DNA from: CBDBUR01 sp965209065
GTDB lineage: Bacteria > Pseudomonadota > Alphaproteobacteria > JAPOUT01 > G958296285
Assembly (NCBI GenBank): GCA_965209065.1
Contig: OZ242373.1
Location: 496,001 to 560,000, forward strand
Reading direction: 5' to 3'
DNA length: 64,000 nt
Below are positions 8,736 through 16,914 of the stretch, piece after piece; position 1 is the stretch's first letter, and each line of letters begins with the position of its first letter. The notes under the pieces were generated by a model. It made no database searches. It was not told where the DNA came from and saw only the letters and a program-made list of their open reading frames with translations. Position numbers and translations under genes: made by a program.

Positions 8736-8741
8736 TATACT
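8736..8741 (+). promoter_or_regulatory. -10 hexamer six bases before the Sel1 gene at 8748
   Basis: TATACT matches TATAAT at five of six positions and ends six bases before the ATG at 8748, in the only gap between the nuclease-like gene and the Sel1 pair. No clear -35 is seen. The spacing predicts a leaderless transcript. Confidence 0.55.
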
Positions 8742-8747
8742 TAAACT

Positions 8748-9740
8748 ATGATGAGGCATTTTCTATTCTTATTGGTTTTAGCGATAAATGCTCCTGCTAT
8801 AGCACTCGGTGCTATGGAAAGGGGGGCGGTTGCTTATGAAGGTAAAGACTACGCCACCGCTTTCAAGGAATGGGCTCCGCTGGCGCGCGCTCGCGACCCG
8901 CGCGCACAGCACAACATCGGCATCCTATACTTTAAGGGCGAGGGCGTGGCTCAAAATCAGCAAACGGCACGCCGATGGTTCGAACGCGCCGCCCAACAAG
9001 GATACGCACGCTCGCAATATAATCTTGGCTGGATATATGAAATGGGTTTAGGAGTCGAGAAGAACCTCACCACAGCGCGCCAGTGGTATAGGGTCGCGGT
9101 CGCGCAAGAGTTCGCGCCCGCAGAGTATCGGCTTGGGCTTTTATATTTTACTAGCGGCGATTATCCGCGCGCAAGAAGTCTGCTCGCGCGCGCGGCGGCG
9201 GCTGGGCAAGCGCAAGCGCAGTTCCTGCTCGGTAAAATTTATGACGAAGGTCTCGTCGGAGAAAAAAACAAAGACCTCGCGTTGCGCTGGTATCGCATCG
9301 CCGCCAATAACGGCAATGGCGATGGAGCTTATATGCTTGCGCTCCACTATTTGACGCTTGAAAAAAGAAACGAATTCCAAATCGTCAATTTGCTTAACCA
9401 AGCGGCAGAGCGGGGCAATGTCGAGGCGGTGAACGCTTTGGGCTGGGCTTTCGTTAAGGGAATTGGCGTCAAGGTGGATTGGGTCACGGCGACAAAATTG
9501 TTTCTCATCGCCGCGCGCGAGGGCTATGCCGAAGCTGGCGTCAATCTCGCGGCTATTTATTCTGCTCGTAGAGATTATGAGAAAACTTATCTATGGCTTG
9601 TCATCGCCGAGCGGTTGGGCTCAGAGAATATCAGCAATAAAAAGAAGCTCTTTGCAAAAAGGTTAGATGAAGAAGAACGCCAAACCGCTGAAGCAGAAGC
9701 GCAAAGGTGGCTAGATAAATATAGAACAAAGGCACTTTAA
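8748..9740 (+). CDS. Exported Sel1-repeat protein
   Basis: This 330-residue protein has an N-terminal signal peptide (MMRHFLFLLVLAINAPAIA) with a likely cleavage near residue 20-22, so it is predicted periplasmic. From about residue 25 it is built of seven or eight Sel1 repeats, each with patterns such as QHNIGILYFKGEGV and SQYNLGWIYEMGLGV. No enzyme motif is visible. It ends one base into the start of the next Sel1 gene (TAATG), so the two are translationally coupled and probably work together. Sel1 proteins act as adaptors, and the partner here is unknown. Confidence 0.85.
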   Translation: MMRHFLFLLVLAINAPAIALGAMERGAVAYEGKDYATAFKEWAPLARARDPRAQHNIGILYFKGEGVAQNQQTARRWFERAAQQGYARSQYNLGWIYEMGLGVEKNLTTARQWYRVAVAQEFAPAEYRLGLLYFTSGDYPRARSLLARAAAAGQAQAQFLLGKIYDEGLVGEKNKDLALRWYRIAANNGNGDGAYMLALHYLTLEKRNEFQIVNLLNQAAERGNVEAVNALGWAFVKGIGVKVDWVTATKLFLIAAREGYAEAGVNLAAIYSARRDYEKTYLWLVIAERLGSENISNKKKLFAKRLDEEERQTAEAEAQRWLDKYRTKAL

Positions 9741-11197
9741 TGAAAGCTAGTATTTCATTTTCGGGCATTTTGTTTTTATGTTTTGTCTTGTTTGCTTATG
9801 ACAATGCGCGCGCAGATGATTCTGGCGCAGATGACTTAGATGATTTCGAAAAGGGGCTGCTCGCTTATAAAGTAGAAAACTACAGCAAGGCGATGGATAT
9901 ATGGAGCGCGCTGGCTAACCAAGGAGATGTGCGGGCGGTAACGCACTTAGGCCATTTATATTTTCGCGGCAAGGGCGTAGAGCTTGACTATGACGAGGCT
10001 TTCGATTTATATGCGCGCGCGGCAAAGAAAAATTATCCTCAAGCGCAATTCGCGCTGGGGATTATTTTTTCGCAAGGGCTAGGGGTCGCGCAAAACTACG
10101 AGACGGCGAATACGTGGCTTGCACTCGCGGCGGTTCAAGAGTTCGCGCCCGCGCAGCACAAACTCGCCCAGCATTACGAACGCGGGCTTGGCACAAAGCA
10201 GGATTTACAAAAAGCGATTGCCTCCTATCGCCGCGCGGCTAATCAAGGGTCAGACAAGGCGCAAACGCGAATGGGTGCTTACTATTTGGCGCAAGGGGAT
10301 AAGCAAACCGCCGCCAACTGGTTCAAGCTGAGCGCCGAGCAGAACAACCTCACCGCGCAGTTAAGGCTTGGCGATATTTATAAGGACGTCAATTTGACGC
10401 AAGCGGCGCGGTGGTATGCGCTTGCCGCGCGTCAAGAGAGCGCGGCGGCTCAAAGAGAGCTGGGGTTAATTTTTCTAAAGGGCGGCGGAGGCGTGCGTCT
10501 TTCGCCTTATAAGGGCGTTTCTTTTTTGGGCGTGTCGGCGGAGAAGGGCGACGCGGCTGCGCAGGTTGCGCTTGCTTCGGTTTATATCGAGGCGAAAGTG
10601 GTTGAGCGCGATGTGCCTCAAGCCTTGCGCTTATTACAAGCGGCGGCGGCACAAGAGCACGGACCTGCTTTTTTAGCGCTCGGCAAACTTTATACGCAAG
10701 GCGAATATGTCGCACTTGATTTAAGCGAGGCGAAGGCGTGGTTAAACAAGGCGCAAGCGGCAGGTGTGGCTGATGCTTATTATTATTTGGGTAAAGCGGC
10801 AGAGCGTCAGGGCAGACAAAAAGACGCGGCGCGCTTGTTTAAGCAAGGAGTCGAAAAGGGCAGCGCACGCGCGGCTCTTGCTTTGGGGAATATTTATTTG
10901 AAAGGGTCGCCGCAGATAGCGCGCGATGTTAGGAAGGCGCGGATTTATCTCCTGCCGGTGGCGCAGCGAGGTCATCGGGTCGCGCAGTATAATCTAGCGG
11001 CGAGCTGGACGTTAAAAACAGCTTCGGCAAATCCTAATTTAGAGGAGGCGTTGAAGTGGTTGCTTGTTAGCTCGCGGCAGGGGTTGGGGCGTGCGCAGAA
11101 ACTTTTGCCGAACATTCGCCGTTCTCTTTCGCCGCGCCAAGTGCGCCGCGCCGAACGCGCCGCCGATGCACTCATTCGCATACAAAAAACGCTTTAG
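9740..11197 (+). CDS. Large exported Sel1-repeat protein
   Basis: This 485-residue protein starts with a signal peptide (ILFLCFVLFAYDNARA, cleavage near residue 25) followed by an acidic stretch DDSGADDLDDFEKG. About eleven Sel1 repeats fill the rest, for example THLGHLYFRGKGVELDY and AQFALGIIFSQGLGVAQNY. It is a paralogue of the protein just upstream and shares its domain plan (FEKGLLAYKVENYSKAMDIW against MERGAVAYEGKDYATAFKEW). It starts on the stop codon of that gene. The basic C-terminus (SPRQVRRAERAAD) is unlike the repeats. Function is unknown; a periplasmic scaffold is the simplest reading. Confidence 0.85.
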   Translation: MKASISFSGILFLCFVLFAYDNARADDSGADDLDDFEKGLLAYKVENYSKAMDIWSALANQGDVRAVTHLGHLYFRGKGVELDYDEAFDLYARAAKKNYPQAQFALGIIFSQGLGVAQNYETANTWLALAAVQEFAPAQHKLAQHYERGLGTKQDLQKAIASYRRAANQGSDKAQTRMGAYYLAQGDKQTAANWFKLSAEQNNLTAQLRLGDIYKDVNLTQAARWYALAARQESAAAQRELGLIFLKGGGGVRLSPYKGVSFLGVSAEKGDAAAQVALASVYIEAKVVERDVPQALRLLQAAAAQEHGPAFLALGKLYTQGEYVALDLSEAKAWLNKAQAAGVADAYYYLGKAAERQGRQKDAARLFKQGVEKGSARAALALGNIYLKGSPQIARDVRKARIYLLPVAQRGHRVAQYNLAASWTLKTASANPNLEEALKWLLVSSRQGLGRAQKLLPNIRRSLSPRQVRRAERAADALIRIQKTL

Positions 11198-11258
11198 AGA
11201 TAAAAACCGCCTAAATAATAGCTTGGCTGGCATTCTATATCGGCGCGGCAGAACCCTC

Positions 11259-11287
11259 TTGACGAAAGCTCAAAGAAACTCTATACC
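11259..11287 (+). promoter_or_regulatory. Promoter for the rpsB-tsf operon
   Basis: TTGACG at 11259-11264 and TATACC at 11282-11287 are separated by 17 bases, close to the sigma-70 consensus. They lie in the 124-base gap before rpsB, giving a leader of about 28 bases before the ATG at 11322. This is one of the few clear leadered promoters in the window and would drive the long run of genes that starts with rpsB. Confidence 0.6.
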
Positions 11288-11321
11288 TAATCAAAATCAT
11301 TACAAAAGAGGCAAAGCGTAG

Positions 11322-12137
11322 ATGAACCTACCCGATGTGAAAATGAGCGACCTCGTTCAAGTCGGGGCGCATTTCGGACACAAAACCTATCGGTGGAACC
11401 CCAAAATGTCGCCCTATATCTTCGATACACGCTCCGGTATCCATATTTTGGATATGACCCAAACCGTCCCGCGCTTGAAAGAGGCGATGGCGGCTATTCA
11501 AGATATTGTCGCGCGCAATGGCAGAGTGCTTTTTGTCGGAACGAAACGCCAAGCCTCTAAGCCCATCGCCGAAGCCGCCCAGCGTTCTCTACAGCACTAC
11601 GTCAATCACCGATGGCTCGGCGGTATGCTCACGAACTGGAAAACGGTTGCCAACTCTATCAAGCGCCTCGAGGAAGTTGAGAAAAAACTGGAGGACGAAA
11701 ATACCGGCTTCACTAAAAAAGAATTGCTTAATCAAAAAAATGAATACGACAAATTACAAAAAACGCTCGGCGGTGTGCGCTCTATGGGCGGCACGCCCGA
11801 TATGCTTTTCATCATAGACACAAACCATGAAGCTATTGCTGTTAAGGAAGCAAAGCGGCTCGGCATTCCTATTGTTGCCATTGTCGATAGCGACTCCGAC
11901 CCCGAAGATATTACTTATCCTATTCCCGGCAATGATGACTCTAGCGCCGCCGTTCGTTTTTATTGCGAGATGATGGCAACTGCCGCTTTACAAGGAATAG
12001 AAGCAAGCGCTGAAAACGAAGAAGCAGAAACACCCCCAGAAGAATCTAAAGAAGAATCTAAAGAAGAAACTGAAACAGCTGAAGCACCTGCAGAGCCAGA
12101 AGCAACGGAAGCAACGGGGGAAGCCGAAAAAGAATGA
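11322..12137 (+). CDS. rpsB: 30S ribosomal protein S2
   Basis: Ribosomal protein S2 (271 residues) of the small subunit. The start MNLPDVKMSDLVQVGAHFGH and the motifs HRWLGGMLTNWKTV and IVDSDSDPEDITYPIPGNDD are characteristic. Compared with the roughly 240-residue enterobacterial protein it has an acidic tail from about residue 226, made of Glu, Ala, Thr, Ser and Pro and containing two exact 12-bp tandem copies (12042-12053 and 12054-12065). Acidic S2 tails are known in Alphaproteobacteria. It overlaps tsf by four bases (ATGA). Confidence 0.97.
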   Translation: MNLPDVKMSDLVQVGAHFGHKTYRWNPKMSPYIFDTRSGIHILDMTQTVPRLKEAMAAIQDIVARNGRVLFVGTKRQASKPIAEAAQRSLQHYVNHRWLGGMLTNWKTVANSIKRLEEVEKKLEDENTGFTKKELLNQKNEYDKLQKTLGGVRSMGGTPDMLFIIDTNHEAIAVKEAKRLGIPIVAIVDSDSDPEDITYPIPGNDDSSAAVRFYCEMMATAALQGIEASAENEEAETPPEESKEESKEETETAEAPAEPEATEATGEAEKE

Positions 12138-12958
12138 GTGTCGCCGCGCAAGATGTTAAAACCTTACGCGAACGCACGGGTGCGGGGATGATGGATTGTA
12201 AGTCAGCTCTCGCCGAGTGCGCGGGCGATATGGAAGCTGCGGTTGATTGGCTACGACAAAAAGGGCATGCCAAGATGGCGAAGAAAGCAGACCGCGCGGC
12301 TGAAGAGGGGCTTATCGCTTTGGCGGTAAAAGGCAACCGCGGCGCTTTGATAGAGTTGTCGTCAGAAACAGATTTTGTCGCGCGCAACACCGACTTCGAT
12401 AAAGCCGCCAGCGCTTTAGCCGCGCTCGCGATTGAAGCGGGAGATAATTTACCCACCGCTAAAATGGAGGGAGGCTCGGTCGAGGAGTATGTGAAAGATT
12501 TAGCCGCCAAGTTAGGAGAGAACATTTCTCTCAAGCGCGTGCGTGTTTTGGAAGCGCCTGAGGGCGGACAGCTTTCGAGCTATTTACATAATAAGCAAGG
12601 CGATGGAACGGGTAAAATTGGCGTTTTGGTCGCGTTGAAAAAGGGCGGCGATGAGACCGGCAAAAAACTTGCGATGCACATTTCGGCAACGCGCCCGCTT
12701 GCAATAAACAAGGACGGCATTGATAAAGAAGTGATTGAAAGAGAAAGTAAAGTTTTGCTCGCTCAAGCCAAAGAGGAAGGCAAGCCTGAAGAGATTGCGC
12801 AAAAAATGGTCGCCGGTCGCTTGAAAAAATTCTACACCGAGACCGCTTTGCTAGAGCAAGAATTCGTTTTAGATGACGAGCTAACAATAGGAAAATTCTT
12901 ACAGCAACAAGAAGCAGAGGTTGATAGTTTCGTTTGTTTCGCTTTAGGGGACGGGTAA
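12134..12958 (+). CDS. tsf: Elongation factor Ts
   Basis: EF-Ts (274 residues) is the nucleotide exchange factor of EF-Tu. The N-terminal UBA-like domain has the signature LRERTGAGMMDCKSAL, and the core contains GLIALAVKGNRGALIELSSETDFVARN, the Tu-binding region (quoted in two parts here: GLIALAVKGNRG, then SSETDFVARN). The start overlaps the stop of rpsB by four bases and the stop overlaps the pyrH start by one. The order rpsB-tsf-pyrH-frr is conserved across bacteria and fits co-regulation with growth rate. Confidence 0.97.
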   Translation: MSVAAQDVKTLRERTGAGMMDCKSALAECAGDMEAAVDWLRQKGHAKMAKKADRAAEEGLIALAVKGNRGALIELSSETDFVARNTDFDKAASALAALAIEAGDNLPTAKMEGGSVEEYVKDLAAKLGENISLKRVRVLEAPEGGQLSSYLHNKQGDGTGKIGVLVALKKGGDETGKKLAMHISATRPLAINKDGIDKEVIERESKVLLAQAKEEGKPEEIAQKMVAGRLKKFYTETALLEQEFVLDDELTIGKFLQQQEAEVDSFVCFALGDG

Positions 12959-13674
12959 TGGAGTCTCCTTCTGCGCGAGTCTTGTTGAAAATTTCGGGAG
13001 AGTCGTTAGCAGATGATGGGGGGTCAGGTATTGATTTTGCCATAACGCGCAAAATGGCGCGCGAGATTATAGAAGTGGTTGAAACCGGCACGCAGCTCTG
13101 TTTGGTTGTCGGGGGAGGCAATATCATGCGCGGCGCTCAGGCGGCGAACGCCGGAATGGATAGGGCGACTGCCGATTATATGGGTATGCTCGCGACCGTG
13201 ATGAACGCGCTCGCCCTCCAAGACAGCATCGAGCGCGAAGGCGCACCCACCCGCGTGATGTCGGCTATTACGATGACCCGCATCTGTGAGCCTTACATTC
13301 GCCGCCGCGCGATAACCCATATGGAGCAAGGGCGCATCGTCATTTTTGCCGCCGGCACTGGCAACCCCTACGTCACCACCGATACCGCCGCCGCTCTGCG
13401 CGCCGCCGAAATGAACTGCACCTCTCTCGCGAAGGCGACCCAAGTCGATGGCGTCTATTCCGCCGACCCCGCGCTTGACCCAAAAGCCGTGCGTTATGAT
13501 AGGTTAAGTTATATGGAAGTGTTAAACCAAAAGCTCAACATTATGGACGCCGCCGCAATAAGCCTGTGTCGCGAGAACGCTATTCCAATTATTGTTTTCT
13601 CGCGTAAGGCTAAGAACGGACTCGCCGCCGCACTTTCGGGCGAGGGGCTGCGCACGATTATTAGCGATGACTGA
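12958..13674 (+). CDS. pyrH: UMP kinase
   Basis: PyrH (238 residues from this start) phosphorylates UMP to UDP and belongs to the amino-acid kinase fold. Motifs seen are RVLLKISGESLADDGG at the N-terminus, VVGGGNIMRG, GRIVIFAAGTGNPYVTTDTA and the aspartokinase-like KATQVDGVYSADP. The ATG at 12958 overlaps the tsf stop codon and directly precedes the family's first strand, so it is preferred to the in-frame codon at 12934 inside tsf. It overlaps frr by eight bases. Confidence 0.96.
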   Translation: MESPSARVLLKISGESLADDGGSGIDFAITRKMAREIIEVVETGTQLCLVVGGGNIMRGAQAANAGMDRATADYMGMLATVMNALALQDSIEREGAPTRVMSAITMTRICEPYIRRRAITHMEQGRIVIFAAGTGNPYVTTDTAAALRAAEMNCTSLAKATQVDGVYSADPALDPKAVRYDRLSYMEVLNQKLNIMDAAAISLCRENAIPIIVFSRKAKNGLAAALSGEGLRTIISDD

Positions 13675-14212
13675 TTTCAAAGACATAGAGAAGCGAATGG
13701 ACTCCGCGCTCAAAAAATTACAGGGCGATTTTTCTAGCCTCCACGCGGGCAGAGCCAACCCCGCGATGTTAGATTCCGTGCGCATTGAAGTTTATGGCAC
13801 GCAAACGCCGCTCGCGCAGCTCGGCACAATAAATATGCCCGAGCCGCGCCTGATAACGATACAAGTGTGGGACAAGGCGCAAACGCAAGCGATAGAAAAG
13901 GCGATTGTCAAATCTGATTTAGGGATTAACCCTGTGGTTGATGGCCAGCTCATTCGTCTTCCCGTGCCGCAGTTAAGCGAAGAGCGGCGGAAGGAAGTTG
14001 TCAAGCTTGCCTCGCGCGCCGCCGAGCAAGCGCGTATCGCCGTGCGTAATGTGCGCCGCGATGGAATGGATAGCCTCAAAGCGAAAGAAAAAGAAATTAG
14101 CAAGGACGATGTTGCGAGCGGGCAGAAAAAAATTCAAGCCCTGACCGATGCGCACATCAAAGAGGTCGATAAGCTGTTAGATGATAAAGAAAAAGACACG
14201 ATGACGATTTAA
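13667..14212 (+). CDS. frr: Ribosome recycling factor
   Basis: RRF (181 residues) splits post-termination ribosomes together with EF-G. The start MTDFKDIEKRMDSALKKLQG and the motifs LHAGRANPAMLDSVRIEVYG, PLAQLGTINMPEPRL and RLPVPQLSEERRKEVVKLA define the family. The ATG at 13667 lies eight bases before the pyrH stop. Readings from further upstream would run inside pyrH and add an unrelated segment. The final codons and stop of frr form the first copy of a 16-bp tandem repeat that fills the gap to uppS. Confidence 0.97.
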   Translation: MTDFKDIEKRMDSALKKLQGDFSSLHAGRANPAMLDSVRIEVYGTQTPLAQLGTINMPEPRLITIQVWDKAQTQAIEKAIVKSDLGINPVVDGQLIRLPVPQLSEERRKEVVKLASRAAEQARIAVRNVRRDGMDSLKAKEKEISKDDVASGQKKIQALTDAHIKEVDKLLDDKEKDTMTI

Positions 14213-14280
14213 TTTTGGGACAATTTAATTTTGAGACGATTTAACTTTGGGACGATTTAACTTTAAGGCAAATTTAATTT
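14203..14280 (+). repeat. 16-bp tandem repeat spanning the frr stop codon and the frr-uppS gap
   Basis: Four full 16-base units (14203-14218, 14219-14234, 14235-14250, 14251-14266) of consensus GACGATTTAATTTTGG are followed by a partial, diverged fifth unit that abuts the uppS ATG at 14281. The first unit contains the last codons and the TAA stop of frr. Each unit repeats TTTAA, so stop codons occur in several frames. There is no other sequence between the two genes, so the whole spacer grew by duplication. Confidence 0.9.
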
Positions 14281-14979
14281 ATGACGGGAGAGAAAAAATT
14301 GCCACACCACGTGGCATTGATAATGGACGGCAACCGTCGCTGGGCTCAAGCGCGAGGGCTCTCTAGGAAAAGCGGACACCAAGCCGGCATCGATGCTTTA
14401 AGAGAAATTATTCGCACCGCGTCTAACATCGGCATTAAGCATTTAAGCGTTTATGGTTTCAGCTTGGATAATTGGCATCGCTCGCAAGATGAAGTCAATG
14501 ACCTGATGCTGATGGTTCGGAACTATATCAAAAGCGATTTAGACGAACTACACCAACATAAAGTGCGCCTCACCTTTCTAGGCAAACGCGAAGGAGTCGA
14601 TGAGGATATTCTAAATTTAATTGACCACGCGAGGCATTTAACAAGGCATAATGAAGGAATGGTTCTAACGATTGCGTTCAATTATGGCGCGCGAGATGAA
14701 ATTGCCCGCGCCGCGCAGGCACTCGCTCAAGCGCGAGAGGAGATAACTCTCGAAAGGCTTGATGCGGCACTCGCGCCGACGGTCGATTTGCTCATTCGCA
14801 CCGGCGGAGAGCAAAGGCTCAGCGATTTTCTTTTATGGCAAAATGCTTACGCTGAATTTATTTTTGTCGATAGCTTTTGGCCTGATTTCTCGCCTGCGCT
14901 TTTTTTAGAAACGCTAGAGACCTATCAAAGCCGCCGCCGCCGATTTGGCGCGGACGAAGCCCTATTGGAAGATGAATAA
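14281..14979 (+). CDS. uppS: Di-trans,poly-cis-undecaprenyl diphosphate synthase
   Basis: UppS (232 residues) condenses isopentenyl diphosphates onto farnesyl diphosphate to make the undecaprenyl carrier of cell-wall synthesis. Signatures are HVALIMDGNRRWAQARG with the catalytic Asp near residue 16, GFSLDNWHRS, and RTGGEQRLSDFLLWQNAYAE. It begins directly after a tandem repeat with no recognisable Shine-Dalgarno sequence. It overlaps cdsA by eight bases. Its substrate pathway is served by dxr two genes downstream. Confidence 0.96.
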   Translation: MTGEKKLPHHVALIMDGNRRWAQARGLSRKSGHQAGIDALREIIRTASNIGIKHLSVYGFSLDNWHRSQDEVNDLMLMVRNYIKSDLDELHQHKVRLTFLGKREGVDEDILNLIDHARHLTRHNEGMVLTIAFNYGARDEIARAAQALAQAREEITLERLDAALAPTVDLLIRTGGEQRLSDFLLWQNAYAEFIFVDSFWPDFSPALFLETLETYQSRRRRFGADEALLEDE

Positions 14980-15784
14980 CTTCGTCTCTAGAGTGGCAAC
15001 CGCCTTGGCTTTAATGCCGCCAATCGTGGCGGCTATTTGGTTTGGCGGGATTTGGTTTTTGATACTTTTGGGTCTTGTCGGGCTTTTGCTTATTTGGGAA
15101 TGGGTCAAAATTTTAGATGATAAAGTGACCTCGCCCTTGTCGGCTTTATACGTGATGGCTTTGCTCGGCATTTTGTTTCACTTTTGGCAGAGCAATGAGC
15201 TTGTGTTGAGAACTTTTGGGATTATCGCGCTTGGCGCTTTAGGCGCTTTGTTTATCGCGAGCTTACATAAAAAAAATAAACTCCTATCAAGCGTGGGGTT
15301 AATTTATTTACTCACGCCTTTTATTTTGCTCGCGCACTTGCGCGGCGATGGCAGTGATGGCAAGGTGGCTCTGTTTGCTTTTCTGTTTTTGGTTTGGGCG
15401 AGCGATACCGGCGGCTATGTGTTTGGCAGATTGGTAGGCGGAGCTAAATTAGCGCCGCGCATTTCTGAAAATAAAACATGGGCGGGTGTTTTTGGCGGTG
15501 TTTTATTCTCCCTTACCACAGCTGCTATTTTGATTTATACGCTAGGTCTATCACCGCAATTATTGTTATGGGCGGTGCTTATTTCTCTTGCCACGCAAGC
15601 CGGCGATTTACTGGAATCTTATATGAAGCGTTATCACAACATCAAGGACAGCAGCCATTTGCTGCCGGGACACGGAGGCGTGTTAGATAGAGTCGATGGT
15701 TTATTGCTGGCGATAATGGTTTTCTATTTTATCTTTTTGCTTTTTGGCTCAGGCTCTATCGCGACTTGGTTGGTGCGCGGTTGA
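14972..15784 (+). CDS. cdsA: Phosphatidate cytidylyltransferase
   Basis: CdsA (270 residues) makes CDP-diacylglycerol from phosphatidate and CTP for phospholipid synthesis. It is a polytopic membrane protein with about seven or eight hydrophobic segments, starting with ALALMPPIVAAIWFGGIWF. Family motifs are SDTGGYVFGRLVGG, NKTWAGVFGG and the C-terminal signature NIKDSSHLLPGHGGVLDRVD. The ATG at 14972 overlaps the end of uppS by eight bases and places the first membrane segment correctly. The stop overlaps the dxr start (TGATG). Confidence 0.95.
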   Translation: MNNFVSRVATALALMPPIVAAIWFGGIWFLILLGLVGLLLIWEWVKILDDKVTSPLSALYVMALLGILFHFWQSNELVLRTFGIIALGALGALFIASLHKKNKLLSSVGLIYLLTPFILLAHLRGDGSDGKVALFAFLFLVWASDTGGYVFGRLVGGAKLAPRISENKTWAGVFGGVLFSLTTAAILIYTLGLSPQLLLWAVLISLATQAGDLLESYMKRYHNIKDSSHLLPGHGGVLDRVDGLLLAIMVFYFIFLLFGSGSIATWLVRG

Positions 15785-16914
15785 TGAAAAAGGTTAGCAT
15801 ATTAGGCGCGACGGGTTCTATCGGACAAAGCACGTTGAGCATTTTGTCGGAGGAGTCTTTTTGTTTAGGCGCGGTGACGGCAAATAAAAATGTTGCAGCA
15901 CTCGCCCAGATAGCGCGCGACAGAAAAGCCGAGATGGCAGTCATTGCCGATGAAGCACTCTATCAAAACTTGAAAGAGCAGTTAAGCGGAACGGGAATAA
16001 AAGTTGCCGCCGGTGCAAGCGGGCTGATGGAAGCGGCGTCCTATCGTGTCGATGTTTTCGTTGCGGCGATAAGCGGCATCGCCGGCTTGCCCGCGACCTT
16101 TGCCGCCGCGACACACCAAAGCCATCTTGCCATCGCCAACAAGGAGGCAATCGTGTGCGGCGGCGCTTTGTTAATGAAGCAAGCGCAAAAGTCGTGCTGT
16201 AAAATTCTGCCCGCCGATTCCGAGCACCACGCGCTTAGCCGTTTGCTAGAGAAGGCCGGCGAGGTAGAGCGCGTCATCTTAACGGCATCGGGCGGCGCTT
16301 TGCGCGATTTACCTTTAGAGCAGATGAAAGATGTTCTGCCCGAACAGGCGACCGCTCACCCCGTGTGGTCGATGGGGAAGAAAATTTCGATTGATTCGGC
16401 AACGATGATGAATAAGGTTTTAGAACTCATCGAAGCGCACACGCTGTTTGATTTGCCGGCTGACAAACTCGCTATGGTGCAGCACAGAGAATCGCTGGTT
16501 CATGCGCTGGTGGAGGAGGCAGGCGGCGGGCTGTTCGCTTTTCTCGCGGCACCTGATATGCGCATCGCGCTCGCTGATATTTTGGGCGCGCATCACCACG
16601 ACCTGCCGCGCCTAAATTTTGACACGCTCACGCGCTTACACTTCGAGCCGATTGATAGCGCGCGTTTTCCTGTTGTCCGTTTAGCGCAGCCGGTCTTGCG
16701 CTCGGGGCAGGCGGCGGCGATAATCCTCAACGCCGCGAACGAAATGCTCGTTGGCGCCTTCCTACACAAGAGGATAGCCTTTAACGCTATTGCCAAAGGG
16801 GTTGAAAATGTGCTAGAAAAAATGAGAGTGCCACAGCAGCCTCACACCCTAGAGGACATCACGGCGTTAGATAACCTAGCGCGAAAAACAACGGAGGCAA
16901 TGATAAATGATTGA
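15784..16914 (+). CDS. dxr: 1-deoxy-D-xylulose 5-phosphate reductoisomerase
   Basis: Dxr (376 residues) converts DXP to MEP with NADPH, the committed step of the non-mevalonate isoprenoid pathway. The NADPH loop GATGSIGQST is at residues 8-17. Other motifs are ANKEAIVCGG, LPADSEHHAL, the flexible flap region ASGGALRD and HPVWSMGKKISIDSATMMNK. The start at 15784 shares a base with the cdsA stop, and a GTG further upstream would add only six residues. It overlaps rseP by eight bases. Confidence 0.96.
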   Translation: MKKVSILGATGSIGQSTLSILSEESFCLGAVTANKNVAALAQIARDRKAEMAVIADEALYQNLKEQLSGTGIKVAAGASGLMEAASYRVDVFVAAISGIAGLPATFAAATHQSHLAIANKEAIVCGGALLMKQAQKSCCKILPADSEHHALSRLLEKAGEVERVILTASGGALRDLPLEQMKDVLPEQATAHPVWSMGKKISIDSATMMNKVLELIEAHTLFDLPADKLAMVQHRESLVHALVEEAGGGLFAFLAAPDMRIALADILGAHHHDLPRLNFDTLTRLHFEPIDSARFPVVRLAQPVLRSGQAAAIILNAANEMLVGAFLHKRIAFNAIAKGVENVLEKMRVPQQPHTLEDITALDNLARKTTEAMIND

